Of a stretch of DNA of 64,000 bases, positions 27,308-34,949 are shown piece by piece. Every line of letters begins with the position of its first letter. The stretch's first letter is position 1. The notes beneath the pieces are model-generated. The model did no database searches. It was given only the letters and a program-made list of their open reading frames with translations, and was not told the DNA's origin. The DNA lies in assembly GCA_965222315.1 (NCBI GenBank), contig OZ244951.1, positions 1,550,001 through 1,614,000 of the forward strand. Direction: 5' to 3'. The translations under genes were made by a program, and so were the position numbers. Source of the DNA: JACKII01 sp965222315. GTDB lineage: Bacteria > Pseudomonadota > Alphaproteobacteria > Bin95.

Positions 27308-28471
27308 ATGACTACCGGCGTTCTGCAATTCGATCCCATCCGCCTGCCGCCCGAATGCCAGGAATTGCGCGAGGAAGTGCGCGCCTTCCTGAACGAGGAA
27401 ATCGCCGCCGGCACCTTCGACCCCATGAGCAAGGACGAAGCCTCCAGCTTCAACCGGCCCTTCGGCAAGCGCGTCGCCGCCAAGGGTTGGATCGGCATCA
27501 CTTGGCCTAAGACGTTCGGCGGCCAGGAGCGCAGCTTCCTCGATCGCTATGTAATAACGGAGGAATTCCGGGCCGTCTCCGCGCCGACGAGTTCCTACTT
27601 CACCGCGGACCGCCAGTCCGGCCCGACCATCATGAAGTATGGGCACGAGGACGTTCAGAACGAGATCCTGCCCAAGATTGTCTCGGGCGACTGCACCTTC
27701 TGCATCGGCATGAGCGAGCCCGGCTCCGGCTCCGACCTGTTCGGCGCGACCACGCGGGCGACCAAGACCGACGGTGGCTACCTGATCAACGGCGCGAAGA
27801 TCTGGACCTCGAACGCGCACAATTCAGACTACATGATCGGCCTGTTCCGCACTGCGCCGCCGACGAAAGAGAACCGGCGCGAGGGGCTGACCCAGTTCGT
27901 CGTCAACATGAAAACCCCTGGCATCACCATCAACCCAGTCATCAACATGGTCGGCCGGCACGAATTCAACGAAGTAGTGTTCGAGGATGCCTTCGTCGAG
28001 GACAAGTACGTGATGGGCACGCCGGGCGAGGCCTGGAAGCAGGCAACCAGCGAACTCGCTTACGAGCGCAGTGGGCCGGAGCGTTTTCTGGAAACGTTCT
28101 ACATCCTGACCGAACTGGTGCGCGTGCTCGGCGACCAGCCGGACCTGCGCGGCGCGGAAGGCATCGGCCGCCTGACGGCCCAACTGCACACGCTCCGGCG
28201 TATGTCGGTCTCCGTCAACGGCATGCTGGCGGAGGGGCTGGAGCCGACCCTGCAAGGCTCCATCGTCAAGAACCTCGGCACGCTCTGGGAGCAGGCTTTG
28301 CCGGCCAAGGCCCGCGACCTCGCCGCCTTCGTGGACCCCGACCCGACCAACATGGCCTCCTTCCAGCACGTGTTGGAGTTCGCTACTACCATCGCGCCCA
28401 AGCTCACCATCCAGGGCGGCACCACCGAAGTCCTGAACGGCATCATCGCCCGCGGCCTGGGGCTGCGGTGA
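27308..28471 (+). CDS. Acyl-CoA dehydrogenase family protein (large subunit type)
   Basis: A 387-residue ACAD with TWPKTFGGQERSFLDRYVI, the FAD/substrate motif IGMSEPGSGSDLFGATT, YLINGAKIWTSNAHN, and the C-terminal LTIQGGTTEVLNGIIARGLG. These match the long-chain/branched dehydrogenase group related to the gene at 6648-7859. It follows the smaller dehydrogenase with 46 bases between and precedes an enoyl-CoA hydratase after a palindromic repeat. Together the three genes can perform the dehydrogenation and hydration steps of a beta-oxidation cycle; the acyl group is unknown. Confidence 0.92.
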   Translation: MTTGVLQFDPIRLPPECQELREEVRAFLNEEIAAGTFDPMSKDEASSFNRPFGKRVAAKGWIGITWPKTFGGQERSFLDRYVITEEFRAVSAPTSSYFTADRQSGPTIMKYGHEDVQNEILPKIVSGDCTFCIGMSEPGSGSDLFGATTRATKTDGGYLINGAKIWTSNAHNSDYMIGLFRTAPPTKENRREGLTQFVVNMKTPGITINPVINMVGRHEFNEVVFEDAFVEDKYVMGTPGEAWKQATSELAYERSGPERFLETFYILTELVRVLGDQPDLRGAEGIGRLTAQLHTLRRMSVSVNGMLAEGLEPTLQGSIVKNLGTLWEQALPAKARDLAAFVDPDPTNMASFQHVLEFATTIAPKLTIQGGTTEVLNGIIARGLGLR

Positions 28472-28493
28472 GGATGGATCCACCCGGATGCTA

Positions 28494-28613
28494 TACCCGG
28501 TCATCGTCCCAAACTTGATTTGGGACCCATTCCCGAGACCTGCTATCCGGCGCGCCAGACACTTAACGGAAAAACCTCCGGAATGGACCCCGGATCAAGT
28601 CCGGGGAATCGGG
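28494..28613. repeat. Composite intergenic palindromic repeat
   Basis: Two hairpins, GTCCCAAA-CTTGA-TTTGGGAC at 28506-28526 and CCCCGGA-TCAAG-TCCGGGG at 28588-28606, lie in opposite orientation and share a CTTGAT..GGG..CCATTCC core on opposite strands. This is the familiar alphaproteobacterial dispersed intergenic repeat. It separates the acyl-CoA dehydrogenase from the enoyl-CoA hydratase. A related single copy is at 40893-40926. Confidence 0.75.
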
Positions 28614-28668
28614 CGGAGAAAGCACCGACCCTTTGAGAACACATCACCCCCAACAAAGGAACCAACTC

Positions 28669-29445
28669 ATGCCCGAATACGGCAATTACACCGACCTGAA
28701 GGTCACCCTCGATAACTACGTCGCCGTCGCCGAAATCCAGCGGCCGCCGCACAATTTCTTCGACTACGACCTGATCGAAGCCTTCGCCGAATGCTTCGAG
28801 GATCTGGCCGAAGACAATAATTGCCGCGCTATTGTCATGTGCGCTGCCGGCAAGAATTTCTGCGCCGGCGCCAACTTCAACGCGCCGGTGAAGGACGCGA
28901 AGCCGCGCAAGGGCCACCTCTATCAGGAAGCCGTCCGCCTGTTCCGCACGCCGAAACCGGTCATCGGCGCGATCCAGGGCGCAGCGGTCGGCGGCGGCCT
29001 TGGCCTGGCGCTGGTGCCGGACTTCCGCGTTGCCTCGCCGGAAGCGCGCTTCTCCGCCAACTTCACCCGCCTGGGCTTCCATCCGGGCTTCGGCCTGACC
29101 ACGACCCTGCCGGAAGTCATCGGCAAGAGCCGGGCGGAGCTGATGTTCTACACCTCCCGCCGCATCCAGCCGGAGCAGGCGCTGCAATGGGGCCTGGTCG
29201 ATATGATCGTGCCGGCCGAAGAGCTGCGCGACGCGGCCATCGGGCTAGCCACCGAAATCGCCGAGTGTTCCCCCATCAGCATCATGGAGACGCGCAAGAC
29301 CATGCGCCGCGACCTGGCCGACCGGGTGAAAGCCGCGACCGATCACGAGCTTTCGATCCAAGACCGCCTGCGCCAGACCGAGGACTTCAAGGAAGGCGTT
29401 GCCGCCATGACGGAGCGCCGCGTTCCCAACTGGAAGGGGCGCTGA
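28669..29445 (+). CDS. Enoyl-CoA hydratase/isomerase family protein
   Basis: The ATG at 28669 follows AAAGGA and gives 258 residues. Crotonase features: CAAGKNFCAGANFNAP (first oxyanion segment), GAIQGAAVGGGLGLALVPDF (second), FTRLGFHPGFGLTTTLPEVIG, and the C-terminal KEGVAAMTERRVPNWKG. The first catalytic Glu position is replaced by other residues in this reading, so hydratase, isomerase or another crotonase chemistry are all possible. It probably belongs with the two dehydrogenases upstream. A strong hairpin follows its stop. Confidence 0.9.
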   Translation: MPEYGNYTDLKVTLDNYVAVAEIQRPPHNFFDYDLIEAFAECFEDLAEDNNCRAIVMCAAGKNFCAGANFNAPVKDAKPRKGHLYQEAVRLFRTPKPVIGAIQGAAVGGGLGLALVPDFRVASPEARFSANFTRLGFHPGFGLTTTLPEVIGKSRAELMFYTSRRIQPEQALQWGLVDMIVPAEELRDAAIGLATEIAECSPISIMETRKTMRRDLADRVKAATDHELSIQDRLRQTEDFKEGVAAMTERRVPNWKGR

Positions 29446-29457
29446 CACCAGCCCGAA

Positions 29458-29492
29458 AGGGGAGGGGCGGGGTTTCCGTCGCCCCTCTCCCT
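29458..29492. terminator. Bidirectional terminator hairpin
   Basis: AGGGGAGGGGCG and CGCCCCTCTCCCT form a long GC-rich stem around a ten-base loop containing TTTCC, lying between the convergent enoyl-CoA hydratase and hydrolase genes. Confidence 0.75.
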
Positions 29493-29503
29493 GGCGATCC
29501 GGG

Positions 29504-30388
29504 TCAGTCCGCCAGGAACCGCCTCACATGGCTCATGAAGATGTCGAGCTGGTCGTGATGGACCCAGTGGCTGGCATCGGCGATGCGGACGATCTCGGCG
29601 GTGTTGAAGTGCTGGGCGCGGCCGTCCTTCACCGGATCGCTGGCCCAGCTTTCCTCGCCATAGACCAGCATGGTCGGGCAGGTGATGCGGGCCCATAGGT
29701 CGGCGTTCTGCTCCGGCGACATGCCGAAGGGGCGGTCGGCGTGGACGTAATTGTCGAACTTCCAGGTATAGGTGCCGTCCTCGTTCTGGTGCACGCCGTG
29801 CTCGGTCAGGTGCCGGGCCTTCTCCGCCGACAGGTGCTTGTTCGCCTCGTGCATCCGCTGGAAGGCTTCGTCCAGGGTCTTGTAGTGGCGCGGCGTGCGG
29901 CCTGCGATGCCACGCAACTCCTCGATCCATTTTTGCATGCGCTCATGCGGCGGCGTCTTGGCCTGCTCCGCCATGCGCTTCGGCGACATGCCGAGGCCCT
30001 CGATCGCCAGCAGCTTCTTCACTTTTTCCGGGTAAATGCCGGTATAGGCGAGGCTGATCTGACCGCCGAGCGAATGACTGAGGATAGTGACCGGCGCCAG
30101 GTCCAACTGGTGGATCAACTGCGCGATGTCGTAGATATAGTCCTGGATGCGGTAGACGGAGCCGCGCAGCCATTCGCTGTCGCCATGGCCGCGCAGATCC
30201 GGCGCGATGATATGGTAGTCGTGACGCAGTTCCTGGGCGACCCAGTCCCAGTTGCGGCAATGGTCGCGGCCGCCATGCACCAGCAGCAGCGGCGGCGCAT
30301 CCCGGTTGCCCCAGTCGACATAGTGCAGGCGCAGGCGCTGCGAGAAATAGATGTGGCTGGTGGGACCGTGAATGTCGGAAGCGGCCAT
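29504..30388 (-). CDS. Alpha/beta-fold hydrolase
   Basis: A 294-residue protein: LLVHGGRDHCRNWDWV (oxyanion hole), APDLRGHGDSEW, nucleophile Ser in LSHSLGGQISLAY, an acid in MLVYGEESW and the catalytic His in ADASHWVHHDQ. The cap domain carries a conserved-looking stretch around residues 150-215 with TPPHERMQKWIEELR, reminiscent of serine hydrolase-like proteins of the MEST/epoxide hydrolase side. Substrate unknown. It is downstream of another hydrolase at 30445 on the same strand with 56 bases between, so co-transcription is likely. Confidence 0.88.
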   Translation of the reverse strand: MAASDIHGPTSHIYFSQRLRLHYVDWGNRDAPPLLLVHGGRDHCRNWDWVAQELRHDYHIIAPDLRGHGDSEWLRGSVYRIQDYIYDIAQLIHQLDLAPVTILSHSLGGQISLAYTGIYPEKVKKLLAIEGLGMSPKRMAEQAKTPPHERMQKWIEELRGIAGRTPRHYKTLDEAFQRMHEANKHLSAEKARHLTEHGVHQNEDGTYTWKFDNYVHADRPFGMSPEQNADLWARITCPTMLVYGEESWASDPVKDGRAQHFNTAEIVRIADASHWVHHDQLDIFMSHVRRFLAD

Positions 30389-30444
30389 GGGGCGGACCTC
30401 ATAGTGAAAAGCGAAGCGATGTTGCGGCGCAACATAGAGCGGAT

Positions 30445-31221
30445 TTAATCGCGGAGGAAGCCCGAGACCGTCTCATAGAAAGCCTTGGGCTGTTCGGCAT
30501 GCACCCAATGGCCGGCATTGGGTATGACCGCGTGCTGCACCGCCGGGAACAGGCGGGCAATATCCGGCTTGTGGCTTTCCTGGATGTAGGGGGAGTTGCC
30601 ACCCGCCACGAACAGGGTGGGGCCGTCGTTCCGGTAGCCGAACAGGTGCTCCGGCCAGTCCAGGATATCTGGCAGGCAGTCATACAGTTCCTGCAGGTTC
30701 GGCTTCCAGGTGAGCCCGCCATCTTTGCCCGACGCCAGATTCAGCAGCAGAAAGGCACGTTCTGCCGGATCGGGCAGGGCTTCCCGCAACAGCCGGTCGG
30801 CCTCCCCCCTGCGGGTGACGGCCGACAGGTCCAGGTCCAGCATCGCCTCGAAATAGCCGTAGAATGGCGAGTCCGTGTGCTTCACCGCGGAGATATCGAC
30901 CACAACAGCCTTTTCGACGAGGTCCGGGTATTTCAGCGCCGTCACCATGGTAACCTTGCCGCCCATGGAATGGCCGATGATCCTGACCGGCGCGCCTACT
31001 GTCTCGATCAGCGCGGCCACGTCCTCGGCCATTTCCTCGTAGGTCATGCCGCTGGCCCAGGGCGAACGGCCATGGTTACGCAGGTCGGCCGCCAGCACCC
31101 GGTAGTCACCTGCGAACAGCTTCGCCTGGGTCGCCCAGTTGCGCGCCTGGCCCATCAAGCCGTGCAGTATCAGCAGCGGCGGTCCGCTGCCATAATCGTC
31201 ATAGGCTAGGGAGACGGGCAT
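30445..31221 (-). CDS. Alpha/beta-fold hydrolase, YbfF/ABHD11-like esterase
   Basis: A 258-residue protein beginning with YDDYGSGPPLLILHGLMG. VLAADLRNHGRSPWA, the nucleophile GHSMGGKVTM, VVVDISAVKH and the catalytic His in NAGHWVHAEQP follow the YbfF/ABHD11 subgroup closely. Those enzymes hydrolyse short acyl esters and acyl-CoA thioesters; ABHD11 guards lipoylation in mitochondria. Its upstream region (31222-31444) holds an unusual array of TGTAGAT repeats, which may control it. Confidence 0.88.
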   Translation of the reverse strand: MPVSLAYDDYGSGPPLLILHGLMGQARNWATQAKLFAGDYRVLAADLRNHGRSPWASGMTYEEMAEDVAALIETVGAPVRIIGHSMGGKVTMVTALKYPDLVEKAVVVDISAVKHTDSPFYGYFEAMLDLDLSAVTRRGEADRLLREALPDPAERAFLLLNLASGKDGGLTWKPNLQELYDCLPDILDWPEHLFGYRNDGPTLFVAGGNSPYIQESHKPDIARLFPAVQHAVIPNAGHWVHAEQPKAFYETVSGFLRD

Positions 31222-31290
31222 GATCGGCAGCGTGCTTTCAGAAGGAAGAGAGCGTTATCCAGGTAACGCATCATAAAATTTCCGGATTTT

Positions 31291-31393
31291 GTCTACATTC
31301 ATCTACAAAAATCTACATTCCGGGCCGGAAATGTAGATACCAGGTTGATCCCATGTAGATGTGATGTCGATGAAAAGTAGATCGCATGTAGAT
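31291..31393. repeat. Array of seven TGTAGAT/ATCTACA sites
   Basis: TCTACAT at 31292, ATCTACA at 31301 and ATCTACAT at 31311 recur every ten bases. They are followed on the other strand by ATGTAGAT at 31331 and 31353, GTAGAT at 31377 and ATGTAGAT at 31386. The third and fourth form a palindrome around CCGGGCCGG. The array lies upstream of the hydrolase start at 31221 and downstream of the msrA stop, so it may be an operator region. Confidence 0.7.
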
Positions 31394-31444
31394 GGAATGC
31401 GACGGGCAGCAGCGGTACTTGATTGCACCAATCGCCGCCGCGAC

Positions 31445-32074
31445 TCACCCCTTCAGCCGCCCGGCATAGTGCTCCCGCACCTTCTCCACCTTCGGCGCGG
31501 CCAGGTGCATGATGTAGGGCTGGTAGGGGTTCTTGTTGGCATAATCTTGGTGATAGGACTCGCCCTCGAAGAACTCTTCCAGCGGCTCCAGCGTGGTCAC
31601 CACCGGCTTGCCGCCGAACAGGTCGCCCTCGTTCAGTTGCGCGATATAGCCTTCCGCCACCGCTTTCTGCTCCAGGTCGGCATAGAACACGGCGGAGCGG
31701 TATTGCGGGCCCACATCGTTGGCCTGCCGGTTCAACTGGGTCGGGTCGTGGGCGATGGCGAAGAACACCTTCAGGATCTCGCCATAGGTGATTTTTTTGG
31801 GGTTGAAGGTCACCTCCACCACTTCCGCATGTTTGGTCATGCCGGTGCACACGCTCTGGTAATCAGCCGTGGAGGCATCGCCGCCAGCATAGCCGCTGAC
31901 CACCTTCTCCACACCGTCCAACTGCAGGAACACCGCCTCCACACACCAGAAACAGCCGCCTGCCAGCACGGCCTTCTGCAACGCACCGTCTCCGGCCGGA
32001 ACGTCGTGGGCCGGATGGGGGAAGCGGTCGGGTGTGATCGTCTTGGAGCCGAAAATCTCGTCCAGAAGGCGCAT
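31445..32074 (-). CDS. msrA: Peptide-methionine (S)-S-oxide reductase
   Basis: A 209-residue protein with the catalytic motif AGGCFWCVEAVF (first Cys is the nucleophile), VSGYAGGDASTADYQSVCTG, HAEVVEVTFNP, HDPTQLNRQANDVGPQYRSA and YHQDYANKNPYQPY. It reduces the S epimer of methionine sulfoxide in proteins or free methionine, using thioredoxin. The N-terminal LLDEIFGSKTITPDRFPHP is the usual extension found in alphaproteobacterial MsrA. No msrB is seen nearby. A degenerate copy of the gene's 5' end lies 1.7 kb away at 33753-33848. Confidence 0.96.
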   Translation of the reverse strand: MRLLDEIFGSKTITPDRFPHPAHDVPAGDGALQKAVLAGGCFWCVEAVFLQLDGVEKVVSGYAGGDASTADYQSVCTGMTKHAEVVEVTFNPKKITYGEILKVFFAIAHDPTQLNRQANDVGPQYRSAVFYADLEQKAVAEGYIAQLNEGDLFGGKPVVTTLEPLEEFFEGESYHQDYANKNPYQPYIMHLAAPKVEKVREHYAGRLKG

Positions 32075-32422
32075 GGGATGGGAACTCCTGCAGGCTGAGT
32101 ATGAAATCGCTCTCTAATGTGGCGTTTCAGGGCCGGATTGGCTAGGGGCGATGGAAGGAATGGTGAAAGTGGTGCATATGGTTAGCGCCCGTGTTGCCAA
32201 TGGCGCTCGACTGACTCCACCAAACGGCTGGTCTGGCGCTTGATCGTTTAAGTATCGGTCAGGAAACGCACGGCTCTGCTAACGGCTGGGTGCAAACGTT
32301 CCGATACCAAACAAACTTTGCCGACGGTTTCTGTCCGATTAGACACGCAGGCAAAACAAAGGATCAGCGACCGGTCAAAACCCGCCGTTTCTGGAGCACC
32401 ATCAGCTATCCAATCCTACTCG
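32075..32422. other. Intergenic region without a recognised gene
   Basis: It holds the promoter of msrA at the left and the 3' end side of the LysR gene at the right. Short open frames exist but none has a ribosome binding site or familiar motif. The right half is less GC-rich than the surroundings. Nothing further is supported. Confidence 0.5.
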
Positions 32423-33343
32423 CTACAAGTGACTGTGCTTCGGTTGCTCCCACGGCGGGACCGGCAAAAACTTTGACACGAGATGATCGATAAATACGCG
32501 CACCTTTGGCGGTAAGTTCTGGCGGGCTGAATAGACCGCATAGATATCGGAGCCGTTATCTTCGTAGTTCGGCAATATCCGGATCAAACGGCCGTTTTGT
32601 AGATCGTCGTTAACGAGGTAAGTCGATAGTCGAGATACACCGATCCCGGCCAATGTTGCATGGTAGAGAGCGTCGGCACTGTTTGCCTCGAAATTGCTAC
32701 GCAAGCTAAACCCTTGCGCTTCAAATTCCTTAAAATGCCAATCGTTGAAACGCGATACGGTCGAGAGTTGCAGGCAGTTATGGCGTTCCAAATCTTTTGG
32801 CGTCTTCGGACAACCTTCACGCTCCAGGTAGGCGGGGGCGGCGCAGATTACCCGTCGATTATGCGCAATCTTTCGCGCGAATAGGGATTGATCTTCAATC
32901 TGCTCCGTGAACTGGATCGCAATATCGATTTGATCCTGCGAGAAATCCACTTTCCGGTCAGAAAAAGTAGCCGAAATCTGTATGTCTTCGTACTTGGCTA
33001 AGAAGGTTGGCAGCACCGGCAAAATCTGAGATTTGCCGAAAGCTACTGTCGACGCAATCTGCAGTAGCCCCTTCGGGTGATCCCCGAATGAAACGACAAG
33101 ATTTTCGGCCGCCTCGATGTTGCGCCGGATATCGGCACATCGCGCGTAGAACGCACGCCCTTCATCTGTCAGCGCGACACCGTCCTTTGATCGCGCCAAA
33201 AGCCGCACGCCGACACGATCTTCTAGCCGTGCGATCTGCTTGCTGACCGCGGATGGCGATTGATTCAGCTCTCTTGATGCAGCCGAGAAACTGCCTGCAT
33301 CCACCACTCGGGCGAACAGAACGATCATACCAGGAAAGTCCAT
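32423..33343 (-). CDS. LysR family transcriptional regulator
   Basis: From the ATG at 33343 with AAAGGA upstream, the product has 306 residues; the frame stays open to 33466 but the extension is not family-like. The N-terminal winged helix has FARVVDAGSFSAASRELNQS and SAVSKQIARLEDRVGVRLLA, the classical LysR helix-turn-helix, followed by the two-lobe effector domain with ATFSDRKVDFSQDQIDIAIQ. LysR proteins usually control a divergent neighbour. Here the neighbour is the DUF1127 gene at 33485, and a perfect dyad with a seven-base spacer lies between them. Confidence 0.92.
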   Translation of the reverse strand: MDFPGMIVLFARVVDAGSFSAASRELNQSPSAVSKQIARLEDRVGVRLLARSKDGVALTDEGRAFYARCADIRRNIEAAENLVVSFGDHPKGLLQIASTVAFGKSQILPVLPTFLAKYEDIQISATFSDRKVDFSQDQIDIAIQFTEQIEDQSLFARKIAHNRRVICAAPAYLEREGCPKTPKDLERHNCLQLSTVSRFNDWHFKEFEAQGFSLRSNFEANSADALYHATLAGIGVSRLSTYLVNDDLQNGRLIRILPNYEDNGSDIYAVYSARQNLPPKVRVFIDHLVSKFLPVPPWEQPKHSHL

Positions 33344-33430
33344 GACGCAGTCCTTTCTGTGCCTTGGAGGCAACGCCACTGTGACATAGCTAGGGGTGTC
33401 CAGTCCCTCAAAGAGACCCCAAATTCGCAG

Positions 33431-33451
33431 TGCAGCAAAATTAATGCTGCA
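33431..33451. promoter_or_regulatory. Putative LysR-type operator dyad
   Basis: TGCAGCA-AAATTAA-TGCTGCA is a perfect inverted repeat with an AT-only spacer, matching the T-N11-A style of LysR sites. It lies between the divergent LysR and DUF1127 genes, 34 bases before the DUF1127 start. Confidence 0.55.
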
Positions 33452-33484
33452 ACGCATCAAAATCAAACATTGAAGGAGTCAACA

Positions 33485-33751
33485 ATGTCTAGCATCTCCC
33501 TCCCGCGGCTTACGCTCCCGAACAAGGAGAAGTCTGCGATGAGCGAACTTAGTGCCGTGCGCAGCCCTGTGGTCAGTGCAATGCTGTCACGGATTGGACA
33601 TATGCTCGTCGATGGGCTGCACGCCTACCAGTACGCCCGCTTGTCTCAGGCCATCTCACGGGTTTCTGAAGAGCAGTTGGAACTGGCCGGCTTGAGTCGC
33701 GCAGAAATTCTCCGGCGCGCTCGCGCAAGCATCGATAGCGACCGCGGTTGA
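33485..33751 (+). CDS. DUF1127 (YjiS-like) small protein
   Basis: The ATG at 33485 follows GAAGGAG and gives 88 residues. The C-terminal YARLSQAISRVSEEQLELAGLSRAEILRRA matches the DUF1127 domain, an Arg-rich helical motif of about 35-45 residues common in alphaproteobacteria. Some DUF1127 proteins act in RNA turnover, phosphate/carbon control or stress responses; the N-terminal half here is not recognised. It is divergent from the LysR gene and probably its target. The msrA relic begins two bases after its stop on the other strand. Confidence 0.75.
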   Translation: MSSISLPRLTLPNKEKSAMSELSAVRSPVVSAMLSRIGHMLVDGLHAYQYARLSQAISRVSEEQLELAGLSRAEILRRARASIDSDRG

Positions 33752-33752
33752 T

Positions 33753-33848
33753 TGTGACGCCGATGACTGCGGCAATGTCCTTCGCCGGGTGCCGGTATTG
33801 GTCAGGGGTGAGGGCCTCGGAGTCGAAAATCTCGTCGAGACAGCCCAT
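33753..33848 (-). pseudogene. Relic of the 5' end of an msrA gene
   Basis: Translation from 33848 gives MGCLDEIFDSEALTPDQYRH followed by PAKDIAAVIG, which aligns with the start of the intact MsrA at 32074 (MRLLDEIFGSKTITPDRFPH, PAHDVPAGDG). The similarity extends upstream to the GAACTCCT ribosome-binding region. The catalytic GGCFWC part is absent; homology stops next to the DUF1127 stop codon, so this is a truncated duplicate or deletion remnant. Confidence 0.75.
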
Positions 33849-34036
33849 CGGCTACGAACTCCTTTGGGCTGTGCTTTAAAGTCCGCATCACTGTGGCCTC
33901 TCGGAGACGGAATGGCTAAGGGACGATATCGCCTTGGGTTGGGACTGATTGGCCATTACCTCTGTGCTTGCCTAGGATTTCGGAGCATTCGATGTTGCGG
34001 CCACGGCAATACCGCAAACCGGTCATTGGTGTTCGA

Positions 34037-34810
34037 CTAAAAACGGAAGATCACGCCGAGCTGCGGCCCATGGGTGACGGTGTCATAAGAGAAATGGTCC
34101 TGGGTTCCCGCGTCGCCGGTGCTGTAGTCCACCCAGAGGGCGCGGTAGCCGGCGGCGAATGAAACATTCTCCCAGGGATCGTAGATGACCAACCCCTGGA
34201 CGGAGTTGGTAAAATCCGAGCCGACCCCGAAGCCGCCAATATCGGCTGCCAGGCTGGTGCGAAAGCCGGGAAACCACTCGGCAACCCAACGTGCGCCGAT
34301 CACCGGGTCAACCCAGTCTTCATTGCGTTGGCTTGAAATATCCGGGCTAGGCGCGTTGTAGCGCTTTGCCTTCATTTCGATCTGCCACCAGCGGATACCG
34401 CCATAGACATCGATCTTGTGCTCTGGCGCCGCGTCAAAGCGGTAGCTGCCATAGGCTTCGAGAATACCCTGGAAGACCTCGGACTTGATTTTCGCCCCGG
34501 GTACGAGAGGGGCGTTGTTCGTTCCGGACAGGTCCATGAACGAGTAGTCGACGATGGCGCCAAAACCGCTTTTGTGCCGCACTTCGCCATGGATCATTGC
34601 GCCAAGATCCAGGTTGCGGAGAATATCCTTTGTATCGACATCGATGTCAGCACCGTTGACGAACCGGCCAAGGCTTGTCTTGCCGCTGATATTCGGCGCC
34701 AGCACATAGGGTGCGATGGCGAAATCCCAATCATCCGCGGCCGATGCGTGCGGAGAGACGCCTAGCAGCAGAAGCACGGCTATTGCCAGTGCTCTAAGCG
34801 AATATTTCAA
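34037..34810 (-). CDS. Outer-membrane beta-barrel protein of unknown function
   Basis: A 257-residue protein with a signal peptide (LRALAIAVLLLLGVSPHASA) cleaved before ADDWDFAIAPYV. The mature part alternates hydrophobic and polar residues in strands rich in Tyr, Trp and Gly (GEVRHKSGFGAIVDYSFMDL, YGGIRWWQIEMKAK, VSFAAGYRALWVDY) and ends in Phe, as expected for an outer-membrane protein recognised by the Bam machinery. I read eight to ten strands, no more precise. It is downstream of the sulfatase on the same strand, so it could admit the sulfatase's substrate or product, which is a guess. Confidence 0.7.
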   Translation of the reverse strand: MKYSLRALAIAVLLLLGVSPHASAADDWDFAIAPYVLAPNISGKTSLGRFVNGADIDVDTKDILRNLDLGAMIHGEVRHKSGFGAIVDYSFMDLSGTNNAPLVPGAKIKSEVFQGILEAYGSYRFDAAPEHKIDVYGGIRWWQIEMKAKRYNAPSPDISSQRNEDWVDPVIGARWVAEWFPGFRTSLAADIGGFGVGSDFTNSVQGLVIYDPWENVSFAAGYRALWVDYSTGDAGTQDHFSYDTVTHGPQLGVIFRF

Positions 34811-34949
34811 ACGCGTCTCCTCCCATACGGACTCAACCCAGTTTCAAACACTATTGATGAGGTGAACAGCGCGAACACGGGTCATATCCGACTTCTGCGT
34901 TCACCCCATCATGTTCCTGGTTGCGAACAGATCCTGACAGGACGGATCG

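Noticed and set aside
31291..31393. CRISPR array
   Set aside because: The units are only seven to eight bases, in both orientations, with spacers too short and irregular, and no cas gene is present.
33789..34040. Plus-strand small frame between the msrA relic and the barrel protein gene
   Set aside because: It is antisense to the msrA relic and the barrel protein end, with no ribosome binding site or motif.
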